A stretch of 6,354 nucleotides of DNA, from assembly GCA_949298295.1 (NCBI GenBank), contig CASFWS010000062.1:1-6354 (forward strand), written 5' to 3'. The notes beneath the pieces are model-generated. The model did not search any database, had not been told where the DNA came from, and saw only the letters and a list, made by a program, of their open reading frames with translations. Shown piece by piece: positions 1 through 6,354 of this stretch. This DNA comes from an uncultured Bacillota bacterium. Its GTDB lineage: Bacteria > Bacillota_I > Bacilli_A > RFN20 > CAG-826. The position numbers were made by a program, and so were the translations under genes. Position 1 is the first letter of the stretch; each line of letters begins with the position of its first letter.

Positions 1-3000
1 CGCTGAGGAGGGTGTTCAAGGCCCCGACGAAAGCGTTCTGGCTCCCCTCGGAGGCAGCATTGAAGATATAGGAAGAGGACATGTTGGCCAAAAGGCCGCC
101 GACCTCGCCCCCATCGATGTTATCGAGGCTCGAAAGATCGGTCGAACCAAGAAGGCCGGCATACATGGCGACGTAGCTGAGACGCTCGTTCTCGGCATCG
201 GCATAGGGCCGCTCGAGGAGATCGGTTTGGCTACCCCACCGCCCGGTGTAATAGAAGTCGGCCCCTTCTAACGAGAAGGAATCGCCTTCCCCGGTGGCGG
301 ATTCAAGGTTGAGGGGGATGGCCGGGTAAACGATTTGGCATGAGGAAGCGGCATCGAGGATCCCGTAGAGGGCCGTCCTTACCGTCTCGGCCTTGGCCGC
401 GTCGGCGAAAAGCTCGGCAAAGGAGAGGCTCCCGAAGTCGATGCCGAGGTTTTGCCCTTCGGCAATCGAGTCGGCGAGAGCGACGAGGGAGGCGATTTCG
501 CCCGTCGTCCCCTCGCCGTTCCAGAAGGCATTCCGCTCCTCGAAGGTCATGAAGCGGGAAGAGCCTTCCTCGGTGAGGGCCCGGGCAAGGATTTCCTCGA
601 TGCGGATGGAAGAGGCGCCGTCGGAGCCGTAGAAGCCCGAAGCCTCGAGGGACGAGGCCAAAAGATTCTCGAAAACGGTGTATTCCCCGAAGTCAGAAGA
701 GGAAGAGCGTTCCTCGGCAAGCGAATCGAAGATCGCGCTCGCGGCGAGGTTCCGGAGAAGAATCTCGGCATCCGGGGTGCCGCTCAGGTTCTCGATCGAG
801 AAATCGGTCTCGGCGCTCAAGGCGCTGGCCCGGCGGACGATGGCGGCTAGGCGCTCCATTTCCGCATCGTCGTAGGGCGCCGAAAGGAAGCCGTAGTCGA
901 TGTCCGCGCTTCCCCGCTCCCCGTAATAGTAATTGGCATTCTCGAGGCTCGCGCCATTAGGGAGAGAAACGTTGCTGACGGCCTCGCTTAGAACCGAGGC
1001 GAGGCCAGGATAGACGAGGCGGCTGTCGTTGGCAGCCACGAGGAAGGCGGCGAGGCTAGCTTCCCGCTCGTCGAGGAGGGCTTCCTCGGCCCCTTCCGGG
1101 AAGAGGCTTCCGACGTCGATGCTTCCAGAAAGCTCGAGCCCGGTCTCCTCAAGGGTGGAAAGGGCATCCATGAGGGCATCGATTTCCTCTTCCCAAGAAG
1201 CGAAGCGGGCTTCGTCTTCCATCCCGGGAACATCGATCCGGCCGATGACTTCATCGATCCGCTCGGACGTCAAGGCATCGCCCTCGTCCCCGTAGTAGCC
1301 GCTCGAGGACAAAGTATCGTCGACCATCTGGACGAAAGCCGGGTAGTATCCTTCTTCTCCGGCGGGCAAGGTATTGAAAACGTAGCTTCGGGCCGCTTCC
1401 CGAAGAAGGTTCTCGGCCGCCGGCGAATCGACGACGGAACGGATGGAAAGGTTCCCGAGGTCGTCGACGAGCGAGCCGTAGAGCATGACATAGCTGAGGG
1501 TTCGGGCCTCCTCTTTGTACTCGGCGGAGGAAGCCTCGAGGAGCCATTCGGAATTGACGGCATATCCTTCCCCGATGGAAGCGGCCCCCGTCTCGACGAT
1601 GCTTGCCAAAGCCGGGCGGATGATCTTGGAATCGGCCGCCGCGACGAGAATGTTCTCGAGGCGGGCGCGCTGGAGGCTATAGCTGCTCCCCTCCGCGAAG
1701 AAGGACATCGGGTCGGAGGCGAGGCTATCGGTGGAAACCCCGCTCTCCTGAACGGCGGATACCGTCGCGACGATGGCCTCGTTCTCGATGTCCCAGGCTT
1801 CCACGATGGCTGCGAAGTCCTCATGGTCGCCGCGGACGGAAGTAACGTAGGACTCGGCCTCGCCTTCCTCAAAGAGACCGCTATCCTCGAGCAGGGTTCC
1901 GAGGATGCTTTCGTAAGCCGTCTTGGCGTTCCCGGTGGCAAGGGAATTGAAAAGCTGGCTCCCGGAAAGGGACTGGAGGAGCGGGCGGACGAGATACTCG
2001 GGAGAGACATCGTTGATGTCGATGGACACCGCGCCGTCCTCGCCGATGGCCTCGGCAATGCCGGTCGAGGGGTCGAGAACGGCATAGACGAGCTTGCTCA
2101 TCGTCTCGGCCTCGCTTTCGAAGACGTTGCCGCTAACGGCGACGGTTTCTTGGTAAGAGGCGAGGGTCGGCTCATAGAAGGCATCCAGGTTGCTCAGGCC
2201 TTCGGCCGAAGGGAAGGTGGCGGCAATCTGCTCGGAAAGGAGGCTATAAAGCGAATAGTTGAGAACCCGCCCGAAGACGAGGAGCTCCGTCGCGTCGCGG
2301 AGGAGGAAGTCGAGGGGCTCGGGGCTCATTTCCTTGAGGCTCATCCCCCCGTCGAGGGCAATCGAATCGAGCCCGCCGAGGGAAAGGATGTCCCGGAGGA
2401 TGAGGGCAAAGCGATGGGCTTCTTCCTTCCAGAGGTCTTGGCTCGCCTCGACGTCGGCGGCACTGCCGCCTTCGACGGCGGTCGAGCGGATGTCCAAGGC
2501 GAGGGCGGCAGCCCCGTCCCCGTCCGGCACCTTGAAGAAAGAGGCGGCTTCGCTTCCGGCAGGGAGGTTGTCTTCGATCATCTTCGCGACGATCCGGGGG
2601 AAGGAATAGGTATAGGTCCCGTCGTCCTCGCGGCTGACGAAGAGGTCGCTCGTCGCAAGGACGCTCACGATGTTCTCGACGGCACCCGGATCGCTATTGA
2701 AGACGTCGATGTTGCCGCCGTCGAGGAGGCCGGCGGCCCCGAGCTCGTCGACAGAAGCGACGAGGACGTCGAGGTTCTGCCCTTCCTTTTGCCAATCGGT
2801 GACATTGGCGAAGGAAAAGCCTTCCGCGAAGAAGGAAGCGAAGGCTTCGCTATCCTCTAGCAAGCCATCGAGGACCGGGCCGAAGCAATCGCGGAAGATG
2901 AGGCTCTCGTCGAACTTGGCAAAGGCCGCCTCGAAGGAAACCTCGGCAAAGGAGCCAAGGTCGATGTTCTCATCCAAGGCCGCATCGACGAGCCCTGAAT

Positions 3001-5599
3001 CCATGACGTTGACAAGGGCCGCCACGAAATGCTCCATTTCGGCGGCCGTCGCCTCCGGGGCAAGGCCGGAAAGAGTCGCTGAAAGGTTCTCCGGCTCCTC
3101 GAGGCCGATGGTCGAGAAGACGAGGCCGATGAGGGAGACGATGTTGGCGTTGTTTTGGCCTCCGACGACCGGGTTGAGCATCGGGCTCGCGGCGACGGAG
3201 GAAAGAAGGTCGGCAAGCTCGCCGGAATGGTCGGCGATCGTCGAGATGGCGTTCTTGAGGGGTCCGCCGGTGAGGTTCTGCCCATTAAGGGAGGCAAGGT
3301 AGGCGAGGAGGTCCTGGGCATCGACGAGGGTCGTGAGGAGGTTGCTCAGCTGGCTCCCGATGTTCGGAACGGTGAAATCAAAGGTCAACTCGACCCCGAG
3401 GTCGGCGATCGGGGAATCCTCGCCCTCGAGGAAGCCTTCGAAGGCCCGGGGGATGATGGCCGTGGCAAGGCGCGAGGAGTCGAGGCCGGCGAGGCCGGCG
3501 ACGAGGCCGTCGGCAAGTCCTTGGTCGACGCCGACGAAACTCTGGTCGGGGGCGAAATAGATGCCGGGCATCGCCTCGACGTGGAGGAGGAATTCGCGGC
3601 CGGCTTCGGTCGTCGCGAAGTCTCCGACGACGTCGAGAAGGGCGCTCCACTCGGGAAGGATGATCGAATGGTCGGCGGCCATGTCGTTAGCGATCTCGGA
3701 AAGGTCAACCGCCTTGTCCTCGCTCAGCTGGAGGGACTCGTTGAGGCTATTCTCGAGAATGGTGACGAGCTTCGGGGTGGCATTGAGAAGGAATTCGGTC
3801 CCGAGAAGGGGCGTGATGGCCTCGTCATCGCCCTCCCCGGCGGCCGCCTTCGCGTTCGCGGAAGTGCCAACGAGAGCCGCCTTGGCCTTCTCGAAGTTTC
3901 CGTCCTCGAGGATCGGGGCGAGGAAATCCTGGTAGGAGAAGGGCTTTTGCTCGCCATTCCAGTCCGGGATGGCATTGCAGACGGCAAGGTAAAGGTCGGG
4001 GTCGACGTTGACGAGATTGATGGTCGAAAGGAAGAAGTCGGCGAAGATCTCGCCCCATTTGATGTCCTTGTAGGCCTCCGGGATGAGGGTCGGTTTCCCC
4101 TCTTCCGGCGCGAAGTCGGAAAGGCTCACGGCCGGGAGGAAGTCGGCGACGGTAAGCTCCTCGGAAGCGACGTTCCCGCTTTCGTAATCCTTGTAGGCTT
4201 GAATGGTTAGGGCGCTTTCGATGAGGGCGTCGAAGATCTTGAGGTTCTCCCCGTCGAGGGAAGAGAAGACCGAGGCGACGACCGAGGCGTTTTCCTCGCT
4301 CAAGACGTTCCCGGCGACGACCGAGGAAGCGCCGAGCTCCCCGGTCTCGGGGTCGACAATCCCTTCGACGAGATTCGAGTCGAGGACCGTGTCGTAGATA
4401 TCGGCCAGTTCCTCGAGGGTAAGCTCATAGTTGCCGGAGAAGTCAATGCCGGTCCCGACCTTGATGTAACTGGAGACGGGATCGATGTTCTCGAGGATCG
4501 AAAGGCCATAGGGCAATACGCCGGTCACCAGGCGACTCCCCGCAAGGCTCCGGAGGGCCTCCGGGGCAGCGGAAGTCGTCAAAAGGAGGGGCCATTTGAT
4601 GTTGTTGAAGCCCTCTTCGGAGACGACCCCGGACTGGACGGCGATCGTGAAGACCTCGGCCAAAGAGGAAAGCTCGTTCAGGAAAGACATCTGGATTTTT
4701 TCCTGCTCGCCGAGGGAAACGCTCGTCGAGGTCAGGAACTCGACGAGCTTCACGTCGAGGCTTTTGCCCTCGCTATCCTTGTTCCAAGAGAAGAAAGCCT
4801 TGGCGAAGGCCGAATTGTCGTAGGCATCCACCACTCCGTCGATGGCTTGGTAGATCGAATTGTCGACGGTATGGAGGACGCTTTGGTCCTCTTCGTCGAG
4901 CTGGGCCTCGTTCCAAGCGGCGCTCAAGGAATTGGCCATGCTCGTGAGCGGGGCAAGGAACATGGCAAGGCAAAGGACGGAGACGAGGCAGTTGGTAAGG
5001 CCGCCGACGATCTTTCCTTTCCGGTAAGAAGCCTTCCGCTTGTCCTTGCTGATGAAGCGCTTGAAGGCGAGGTGCCATAGAAGGAAGACGAAGAAGGTCC
5101 CGAAAATGGCGATGAGAATGGCATCGACCATGATGAGGAAGAAAGAGACGAGACTTACGGCCAAAGAGAGGGCGTAGGCTGAAAGATCGGCCGGAGCCAT
5201 GTTGACGTTCAGGGCTTTGCAGAGGTTTTCGATATAGCCGGAAACGACCGTGAAGGCCGTCGTGCCTTCGCTAGCGATGGTGACGTCCGTACCGTTAACG
5301 TTCAACGTAAAAGACGGCAATTCCCAGCTGCTTCCAAGGCCGAGCTGGCCAAGGTCGAAGGTTCCGACGGCATTGACGATCGGCTGGAGGGTCAGCATCG
5401 CCACCGCGGCCAGAAGGGCGAACATCACGAGTCGATAGGTCCCGTAGCGCCACCCTCGGAAGAGGCCGCGGAGGAAGCCTAAGAAAACGATGACCAAGGA
5501 CCCGACAAAAAGGCCGAGGGTCACGTAATTGACAACGTTGACAATGGCGGAGGCATCGATGCTACCGCTGAGGAAAACCGGAACTGCAATCATGTTCAT
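1..5599 (-). CDS. Giant membrane-anchored repeat protein with CvpA-like N-terminus (3' end outside window)
   Basis: The frame is open for 1866 codons with no stop and continues past the window edge. I do not recognise the family. Residues 1-225 form a multi-pass membrane domain with hydrophobic stretches at about 24-43, 56-75, 140-178 and 197-218. Two Arg/Lys-rich loops (44-56 and 179-196) should be cytoplasmic, which places everything after ~220 outside the membrane. The rest (226 to at least 1866) is acidic, rich in Ala/Leu/Ser/Glu/Asp, has no further membrane segment and only three cysteines (541, 905, 1754). It consists of degenerate ~100-residue repeats. There is no obvious catalytic motif, LPXTG signal or coiled coil in the visible part. 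The start is either ATG 5599 or ATG 5593, two codons apart. An in-frame stop lies upstream at 5672-5674. Neither start has a Shine-Dalgarno sequence, and a TACAAT hexamer 7 nt before 5593 favours that ATG if the mRNA is leaderless. Residue numbers here count from 5599. A surface or envelope structural or adhesive role is inference. The reading frame is near certain; the function is unknown. Confidence 0.93.
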   Translation of the reverse strand, partial: MNMIAVPVFLSGSIDASAIVNVVNYVTLGLFVGSLVIVFLGFLRGLFRGWRYGTYRLVMFALLAAVAMLTLQPIVNAVGTFDLGQLGLGSSWELPSFTLNVNGTDVTIASEGTTAFTVVSGYIENLCKALNVNMAPADLSAYALSLAVSLVSFFLIMVDAILIAIFGTFFVFLLWHLAFKRFISKDKRKASYRKGKIVGGLTNCLVSVLCLAMFLAPLTSMANSLSAAWNEAQLDEEDQSVLHTVDNSIYQAIDGVVDAYDNSAFAKAFFSWNKDSEGKSLDVKLVEFLTSTSVSLGEQEKIQMSFLNELSSLAEVFTIAVQSGVVSEEGFNNIKWPLLLTTSAAPEALRSLAGSRLVTGVLPYGLSILENIDPVSSYIKVGTGIDFSGNYELTLEELADIYDTVLDSNLVEGIVDPETGELGASSVVAGNVLSEENASVVASVFSSLDGENLKIFDALIESALTIQAYKDYESGNVASEELTVADFLPAVSLSDFAPEEGKPTLIPEAYKDIKWGEIFADFFLSTINLVNVDPDLYLAVCNAIPDWNGEQKPFSYQDFLAPILEDGNFEKAKAALVGTSANAKAAAGEGDDEAITPLLGTEFLLNATPKLVTILENSLNESLQLSEDKAVDLSEIANDMAADHSIILPEWSALLDVVGDFATTEAGREFLLHVEAMPGIYFAPDQSFVGVDQGLADGLVAGLAGLDSSRLATAIIPRAFEGFLEGEDSPIADLGVELTFDFTVPNIGSQLSNLLTTLVDAQDLLAYLASLNGQNLTGGPLKNAISTIADHSGELADLLSSVAASPMLNPVVGGQNNANIVSLIGLVFSTIGLEEPENLSATLSGLAPEATAAEMEHFVAALVNVMDSGLVDAALDENIDLGSFAEVSFEAAFAKFDESLIFRDCFGPVLDGLLEDSEAFASFFAEGFSFANVTDWQKEGQNLDVLVASVDELGAAGLLDGGNIDVFNSDPGAVENIVSVLATSDLFVSREDDGTYTYSFPRIVAKMIEDNLPAGSEAASFFKVPDGDGAAALALDIRSTAVEGGSAADVEASQDLWKEEAHRFALILRDILSLGGLDSIALDGGMSLKEMSPEPLDFLLRDATELLVFGRVLNYSLYSLLSEQIAATFPSAEGLSNLDAFYEPTLASYQETVAVSGNVFESEAETMSKLVYAVLDPSTGIAEAIGEDGAVSIDINDVSPEYLVRPLLQSLSGSQLFNSLATGNAKTAYESILGTLLEDSGLFEEGEAESYVTSVRGDHEDFAAIVEAWDIENEAIVATVSAVQESGVSTDSLASDPMSFFAEGSSYSLQRARLENILVAAADSKIIRPALASIVETGAASIGEGYAVNSEWLLEASSAEYKEEARTLSYVMLYGSLVDDLGNLSIRSVVDSPAAENLLREAARSYVFNTLPAGEEGYYPAFVQMVDDTLSSSGYYGDEGDALTSERIDEVIGRIDVPGMEDEARFASWEEEIDALMDALSTLEETGLELSGSIDVGSLFPEGAEEALLDEREASLAAFLVAANDSRLVYPGLASVLSEAVSNVSLPNGASLENANYYYGERGSADIDYGFLSAPYDDAEMERLAAIVRRASALSAETDFSIENLSGTPDAEILLRNLAASAIFDSLAEERSSSSDFGEYTVFENLLASSLEASGFYGSDGASSIRIEEILARALTEEGSSRFMTFEERNAFWNGEGTTGEIASLVALADSIAEGQNLGIDFGSLSFAELFADAAKAETVRTALYGILDAASSCQIVYPAIPLNLESATGEGDSFSLEGADFYYTGRWGSQTDLLERPYADAENERLSYVAMYAGLLGSTDLSSLDNIDGGEVGGLLANMSSSYIFNAASEGSQNAFVGALNTLLS
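2..4924 (-). repeat. Degenerate ~100-residue helical repeat region of the giant protein
   Basis: Residues 226-1866. A recurring signature is Leu-Leu, a few residues, Ala/Ser, Ser-x-hydrophobic-hydrophobic, then often Pro and a second leucine-rich helix. Clear occurrences are SRLVTGVLPYGLSIL (Pro363), FLLNATPKLVTIL (Pro609), SRLATAIIPRAF (Pro717), SPMLNPVV (Pro810) and IFRDCFGPVLDGLL (Pro908). Further ones are centred on residues 988, 1110, 1218, 1329, 1409, 1531, 1625, 1759 and 1847. Most intervals are 80-134 residues; the 246-residue gap between 363 and 609 probably hides a diverged unit. Between anchors there is often a Trp/Glu-rich helix such as DWQKEGQNLDVLV, DLWKEEAHRFALIL or SWEEEIDALMDAL. 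The likely fold is an elongated alpha-helical solenoid or a string of small helical bundles. DNA-level identity is low, so the duplications look old. The N-terminal half (226-900) is much less regular than the distal half. Confidence 0.65.
59..1945 (-). repeat. Three tandem ~191-222 residue A+B double repeats
   Basis: Within residues 1219-1847 two unit types alternate. Type B ends in a Ser-x-hydrophobic-Phe-Asn-like anchor: SQLFNSL (1218), SYVFNTL (1409), SAIFDSL (1625) and SYIFNAA (1847), spaced 191, 216 and 222 residues. Type A ends in DSKIIRP (1329), NDSRLVYP (1531) and SCQIVYP (1759), spaced 202 and 228. Linkers also match. SGYYGDEG and SGFYGSDG follow two of the B anchors. YYYGERGS...PYDDAEMERL (near 850-930) and FYYTGRWGS...PYADAENERLSYV (near 180-275) precede the next B unit. 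This local order rules out chance similarity of helix-forming composition alone. Copies are divergent, and the last one probably continues past the window edge. Confidence 0.75.
4925..5599 (-). other. CvpA-like four-helix membrane domain of the giant protein
   Basis: Residues 1-225. The first membrane segment ends in GFLRGLFRGW (residues 41-50), followed by a second segment. A ~65-residue polar loop (76-139) comes next, then a long hydrophobic stretch (140-178), a basic loop FKRFISKDKRKASYRKGK (179-196), and a fourth segment beginning IVGGLTN. This order resembles CvpA-family membrane proteins: a G-x-x-RG-x-x-RG turn after the first helix, and a basic loop leading into a Gly-rich last helix. 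CvpA-type anchors joined to extracytoplasmic domains are known, for example the mycobacterial serine protease MarP. The 140-178 stretch is long enough to be a helical hairpin. If it were, the topology of the rest of the protein would reverse, but the charge distribution supports a single pass. The match is from memory of the family pattern, not a profile search, so the assignment is tentative. Confidence 0.5.
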
Positions 5600-5600
5600 G

Positions 5601-5629
5601 ATTGTAAGGCAGACAAAGGGGCGAAGCAA
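5601..5629 (-). promoter_or_regulatory. Putative promoter of the giant repeat-protein gene
   Basis: On the minus strand, TTGCTT (5629-5624) is followed after 17 nt by TACAAT (5606-5601), a 5-of-6 match to the -10 consensus. The -35 match is weak (TTG only). TACAAT ends 7 nt before the ATG at 5593, so transcription would begin at or next to that ATG and leave essentially no 5' leader. No purine-rich ribosome-binding site lies within 15 nt of either candidate start. This is inference from sequence only; in GC-rich DNA the AT-rich hexamer stands out, which is some support. Confidence 0.45.
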
Positions 5630-5642
5630 TCGAGCAACCCGC

Positions 5643-5664
5643 CTCTTTCTCCTTGGAGAAGGGG
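5643..5664. promoter_or_regulatory. 22-bp dyad in the divergent intergenic region, candidate operator
   Basis: The core is TTCTCC-TT-GGAGAA (5647-5660), a perfect 6-bp inverted repeat around a 2-bp centre. Outer positions 5645/5662 and 5643/5664 also pair, with G-T mismatches at 5646/5661 and 5644/5663. It sits between the two candidate promoters, overlapping the -35 region of the plus-strand gene. A 2-nt centre makes an RNA hairpin less natural than a protein-binding palindrome. No regulator gene is visible in the window, so the role is unproven. Confidence 0.35.
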
Positions 5665-5678
5665 AAATCGTTTATAAT
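5650..5678 (+). promoter_or_regulatory. Putative promoter of the CPBP protease gene
   Basis: TATAAT at 5673-5678 is a perfect -10 consensus in otherwise GC-rich DNA. The -35 side is poor: TCCTTG at 17-nt spacing, or TTGGAG (5653-5658) at a short 14-nt spacing. The hexamer is followed by CCCGGGG and then ATG at 5686, so the expected transcription start falls on the start codon. The expected -35 region overlaps the dyad at 5643-5664, so a protein bound there could control this promoter. Confidence 0.5.
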
Positions 5679-5685
5679 CCCGGGG

Positions 5686-6354
5686 ATGAAAGAACCAGAA
5701 AGCGGCCGGCCAACCGGCCTCCATTTCACCCACCAACGCCGCTGCGAATGCGGGAAAACCATCGATGAAGCCCGGAATCTCTGCCCCCATTGCGGCCGGG
5801 TTTACGATGATCCATGGACCCGCCGCTTCGTACGCATTTGCCCCCTCGGGACGTGGCGCGAGCTTGCCCTTTTCCTCATCGGCCTTTTCGGTTTCCAGCT
5901 GATCGGCCTCCTTCTTTCGATCGTCGGCCAAGCCTGGGCCCAGGAAGTCCTCGTCGGGGCTGGACTCACCGGCGGTTCCCTCCAACAAGCCCTTCTCGAT
6001 TACGCCAGCTCAGCGGCCTTTTCGAGCTTCGTCAACTACGGCGCTTATGTCGGTTTCTTCATCGCCGTAGCCATCGTCGTCTGGCCGGACCTCTCCTATA
6101 TCGCCAAGCGGCAGTTTTCCAATTGGAGGAATTACCTCATCGGGGCCGGGCTTGGCTTTGCCCTCATCTTCGCCTCGATCCTTTGGAACCTCATCGTCCT
6201 CCTCGCCGGCGGAGGCACGAGCGACAATCAGGCCGGCGTGACCAATATCGTCACCTATTGGCCTTTCCTCGGCATCTTGATTACGGGCATCATAGGCCCG
6301 ATTTGCGAAGAATTTGCCTATCGGGTTGGCCTCTTTAACCTTGGGATGCGGATT
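5686..6354 (+). CDS. CPBP-family intramembrane metalloprotease with N-terminal zinc ribbon (3' end outside window)
   Basis: The visible 223 residues start at ATG 5686. Residues 20-36 contain CEC...CPHC (Cys20, 22, 33, 36), a short zinc-ribbon motif expected in the cytoplasm. Hydrophobic segments follow at about 58-80, 117-133, 151-174 and 192-206. The last runs into PICEEFAYRVGLF, where Glu208-Glu209 and Arg213 form the EExxxR motif 1 of CPBP/Abi (type II CAAX protease-like) enzymes. A DNQAG segment (180-184) before the catalytic helix is, from memory, common in Bacillota members. Family members are intramembrane glutamate-type peptidases or protease-like proteins linked to prenyl-protein processing, bacteriocin self-immunity and surface-protein handling. 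The second and third motifs (FxxxH and a further His-containing helix) lie beyond the window, so catalytic completeness cannot be judged. No Shine-Dalgarno sequence precedes the ATG; TATAAT ends 7 nt upstream, suggesting a leaderless mRNA. An in-frame TTG at 5653 is possible but would lie upstream of the promoter. The substrate is unknown. Confidence 0.9.
   Translation, partial: MKEPESGRPTGLHFTHQRRCECGKTIDEARNLCPHCGRVYDDPWTRRFVRICPLGTWRELALFLIGLFGFQLIGLLLSIVGQAWAQEVLVGAGLTGGSLQQALLDYASSAAFSSFVNYGAYVGFFIAVAIVVWPDLSYIAKRQFSNWRNYLIGAGLGFALIFASILWNLIVLLAGGGTSDNQAGVTNIVTYWPFLGILITGIIGPICEEFAYRVGLFNLGMRI

Noticed and set aside
1270..2085. 271-residue Ser/Pro/Arg-rich open frame on the minus strand in another phase
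   Set aside because: It overlaps the real frame on the same strand and has frameshift-like composition. The real frame shows repeats and hydrophobic periodicity across the same bases.
1823..2860. 345-residue open frame on the plus strand
   Set aside because: It lies wholly opposite the continuous minus-strand frame. Its low-complexity Gly/Glu/Val/Asp-rich product is what the complement of GTC/CTC/GCC/TTC codons gives, and it has no domain or start signal.
3155..4210. 351-residue open frame on the plus strand
   Set aside because: It is the same kind of antisense shadow of the C-ending codon bias of the giant gene. The composition is biased and no recognisable motif or ribosome-binding site is present.
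5649..5654. AAGGAG on the minus strand as a Shine-Dalgarno for the giant gene
   Set aside because: It is about 50 nt from the ATG starts. The nearest in-frame alternative, TTG at 5629-5627, is 19 nt away, too far for a normal site. It is better explained as half of the dyad.
5653..5655. In-frame TTG as an earlier start of the protease gene
   Set aside because: It lies upstream of the perfect TATAAT, so it would not be on the expected transcript, and it has no ribosome-binding site.
5643..5664. Dyad as a transcription terminator
   Set aside because: Both flanking genes start here rather than end, the centre is only 2 nt, and no T-run follows on either strand.
5596..5988. 130-residue minus-strand frame across the intergenic region and the protease gene
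   Set aside because: It is antisense to the zinc ribbon and first membrane segment of the protease, which are convincing. It would also span both promoters.
5814..6338. 174-residue Arg/Pro-rich plus-strand frame
   Set aside because: It is out of phase with the CPBP frame and lacks its membrane segments and EExxxR motif.

Overview
The window holds parts of two divergently transcribed genes separated by an 86-bp intergenic region. Both genes run off the window. The DNA is GC-rich, and codons mostly end in C (CTC, GTC, ATC, TTC, GCC). All tryptophans in both frames are TGG, so the standard bacterial code fits. I see no RNA genes, mobile elements, CRISPR array or terminator. The organism is probably an uncultured bacterium. 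A zinc-ribbon plus CPBP protease with an N-Q motif before the active site, and a CvpA-like membrane domain, would suit a GC-rich member of the Bacillota (Bacilli-like gut lineages). This is a weak guess and the window has no taxonomic marker.

Positions 1-5599 (minus strand) are one uninterrupted frame of 1866 codons that is still open at the window edge. The N-terminal ~225 residues contain about four membrane segments in a CvpA-like arrangement. After them comes a very large acidic region of at least 1640 residues. It has no second membrane segment, almost no cysteine, and degenerate ~100-residue helical-looking repeats. The repeats become more regular towards the distal end, where three consecutive double-units of 191, 216 and 222 residues can be aligned by eye. 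The positive-inside rule places this whole repeat region outside the cytoplasm. I do not recognise the family and give no enzymatic function; a surface or cell-envelope structural, adhesive or scaffolding role is the most natural inference.

Positions 5600-5685 are a compact divergent control region. Each gene has a -10-like hexamer (TATAAT for the plus gene, TACAAT for the minus gene) ending exactly 7 nt before an ATG. Neither start has a Shine-Dalgarno sequence, so both mRNAs may be leaderless. A 22-bp dyad lies between the two promoters.

Positions 5686-6354 (plus strand) encode the first 223 residues of a membrane protein. It has an N-terminal four-cysteine zinc ribbon followed by a CPBP (CAAX protease/bacteriocin-processing, Abi) domain with the EExxxR catalytic motif. 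The end of the gene lies outside the window. The shared divergent promoter could couple expression of the intramembrane protease and the giant surface protein, but the sequence does not prove a functional link.
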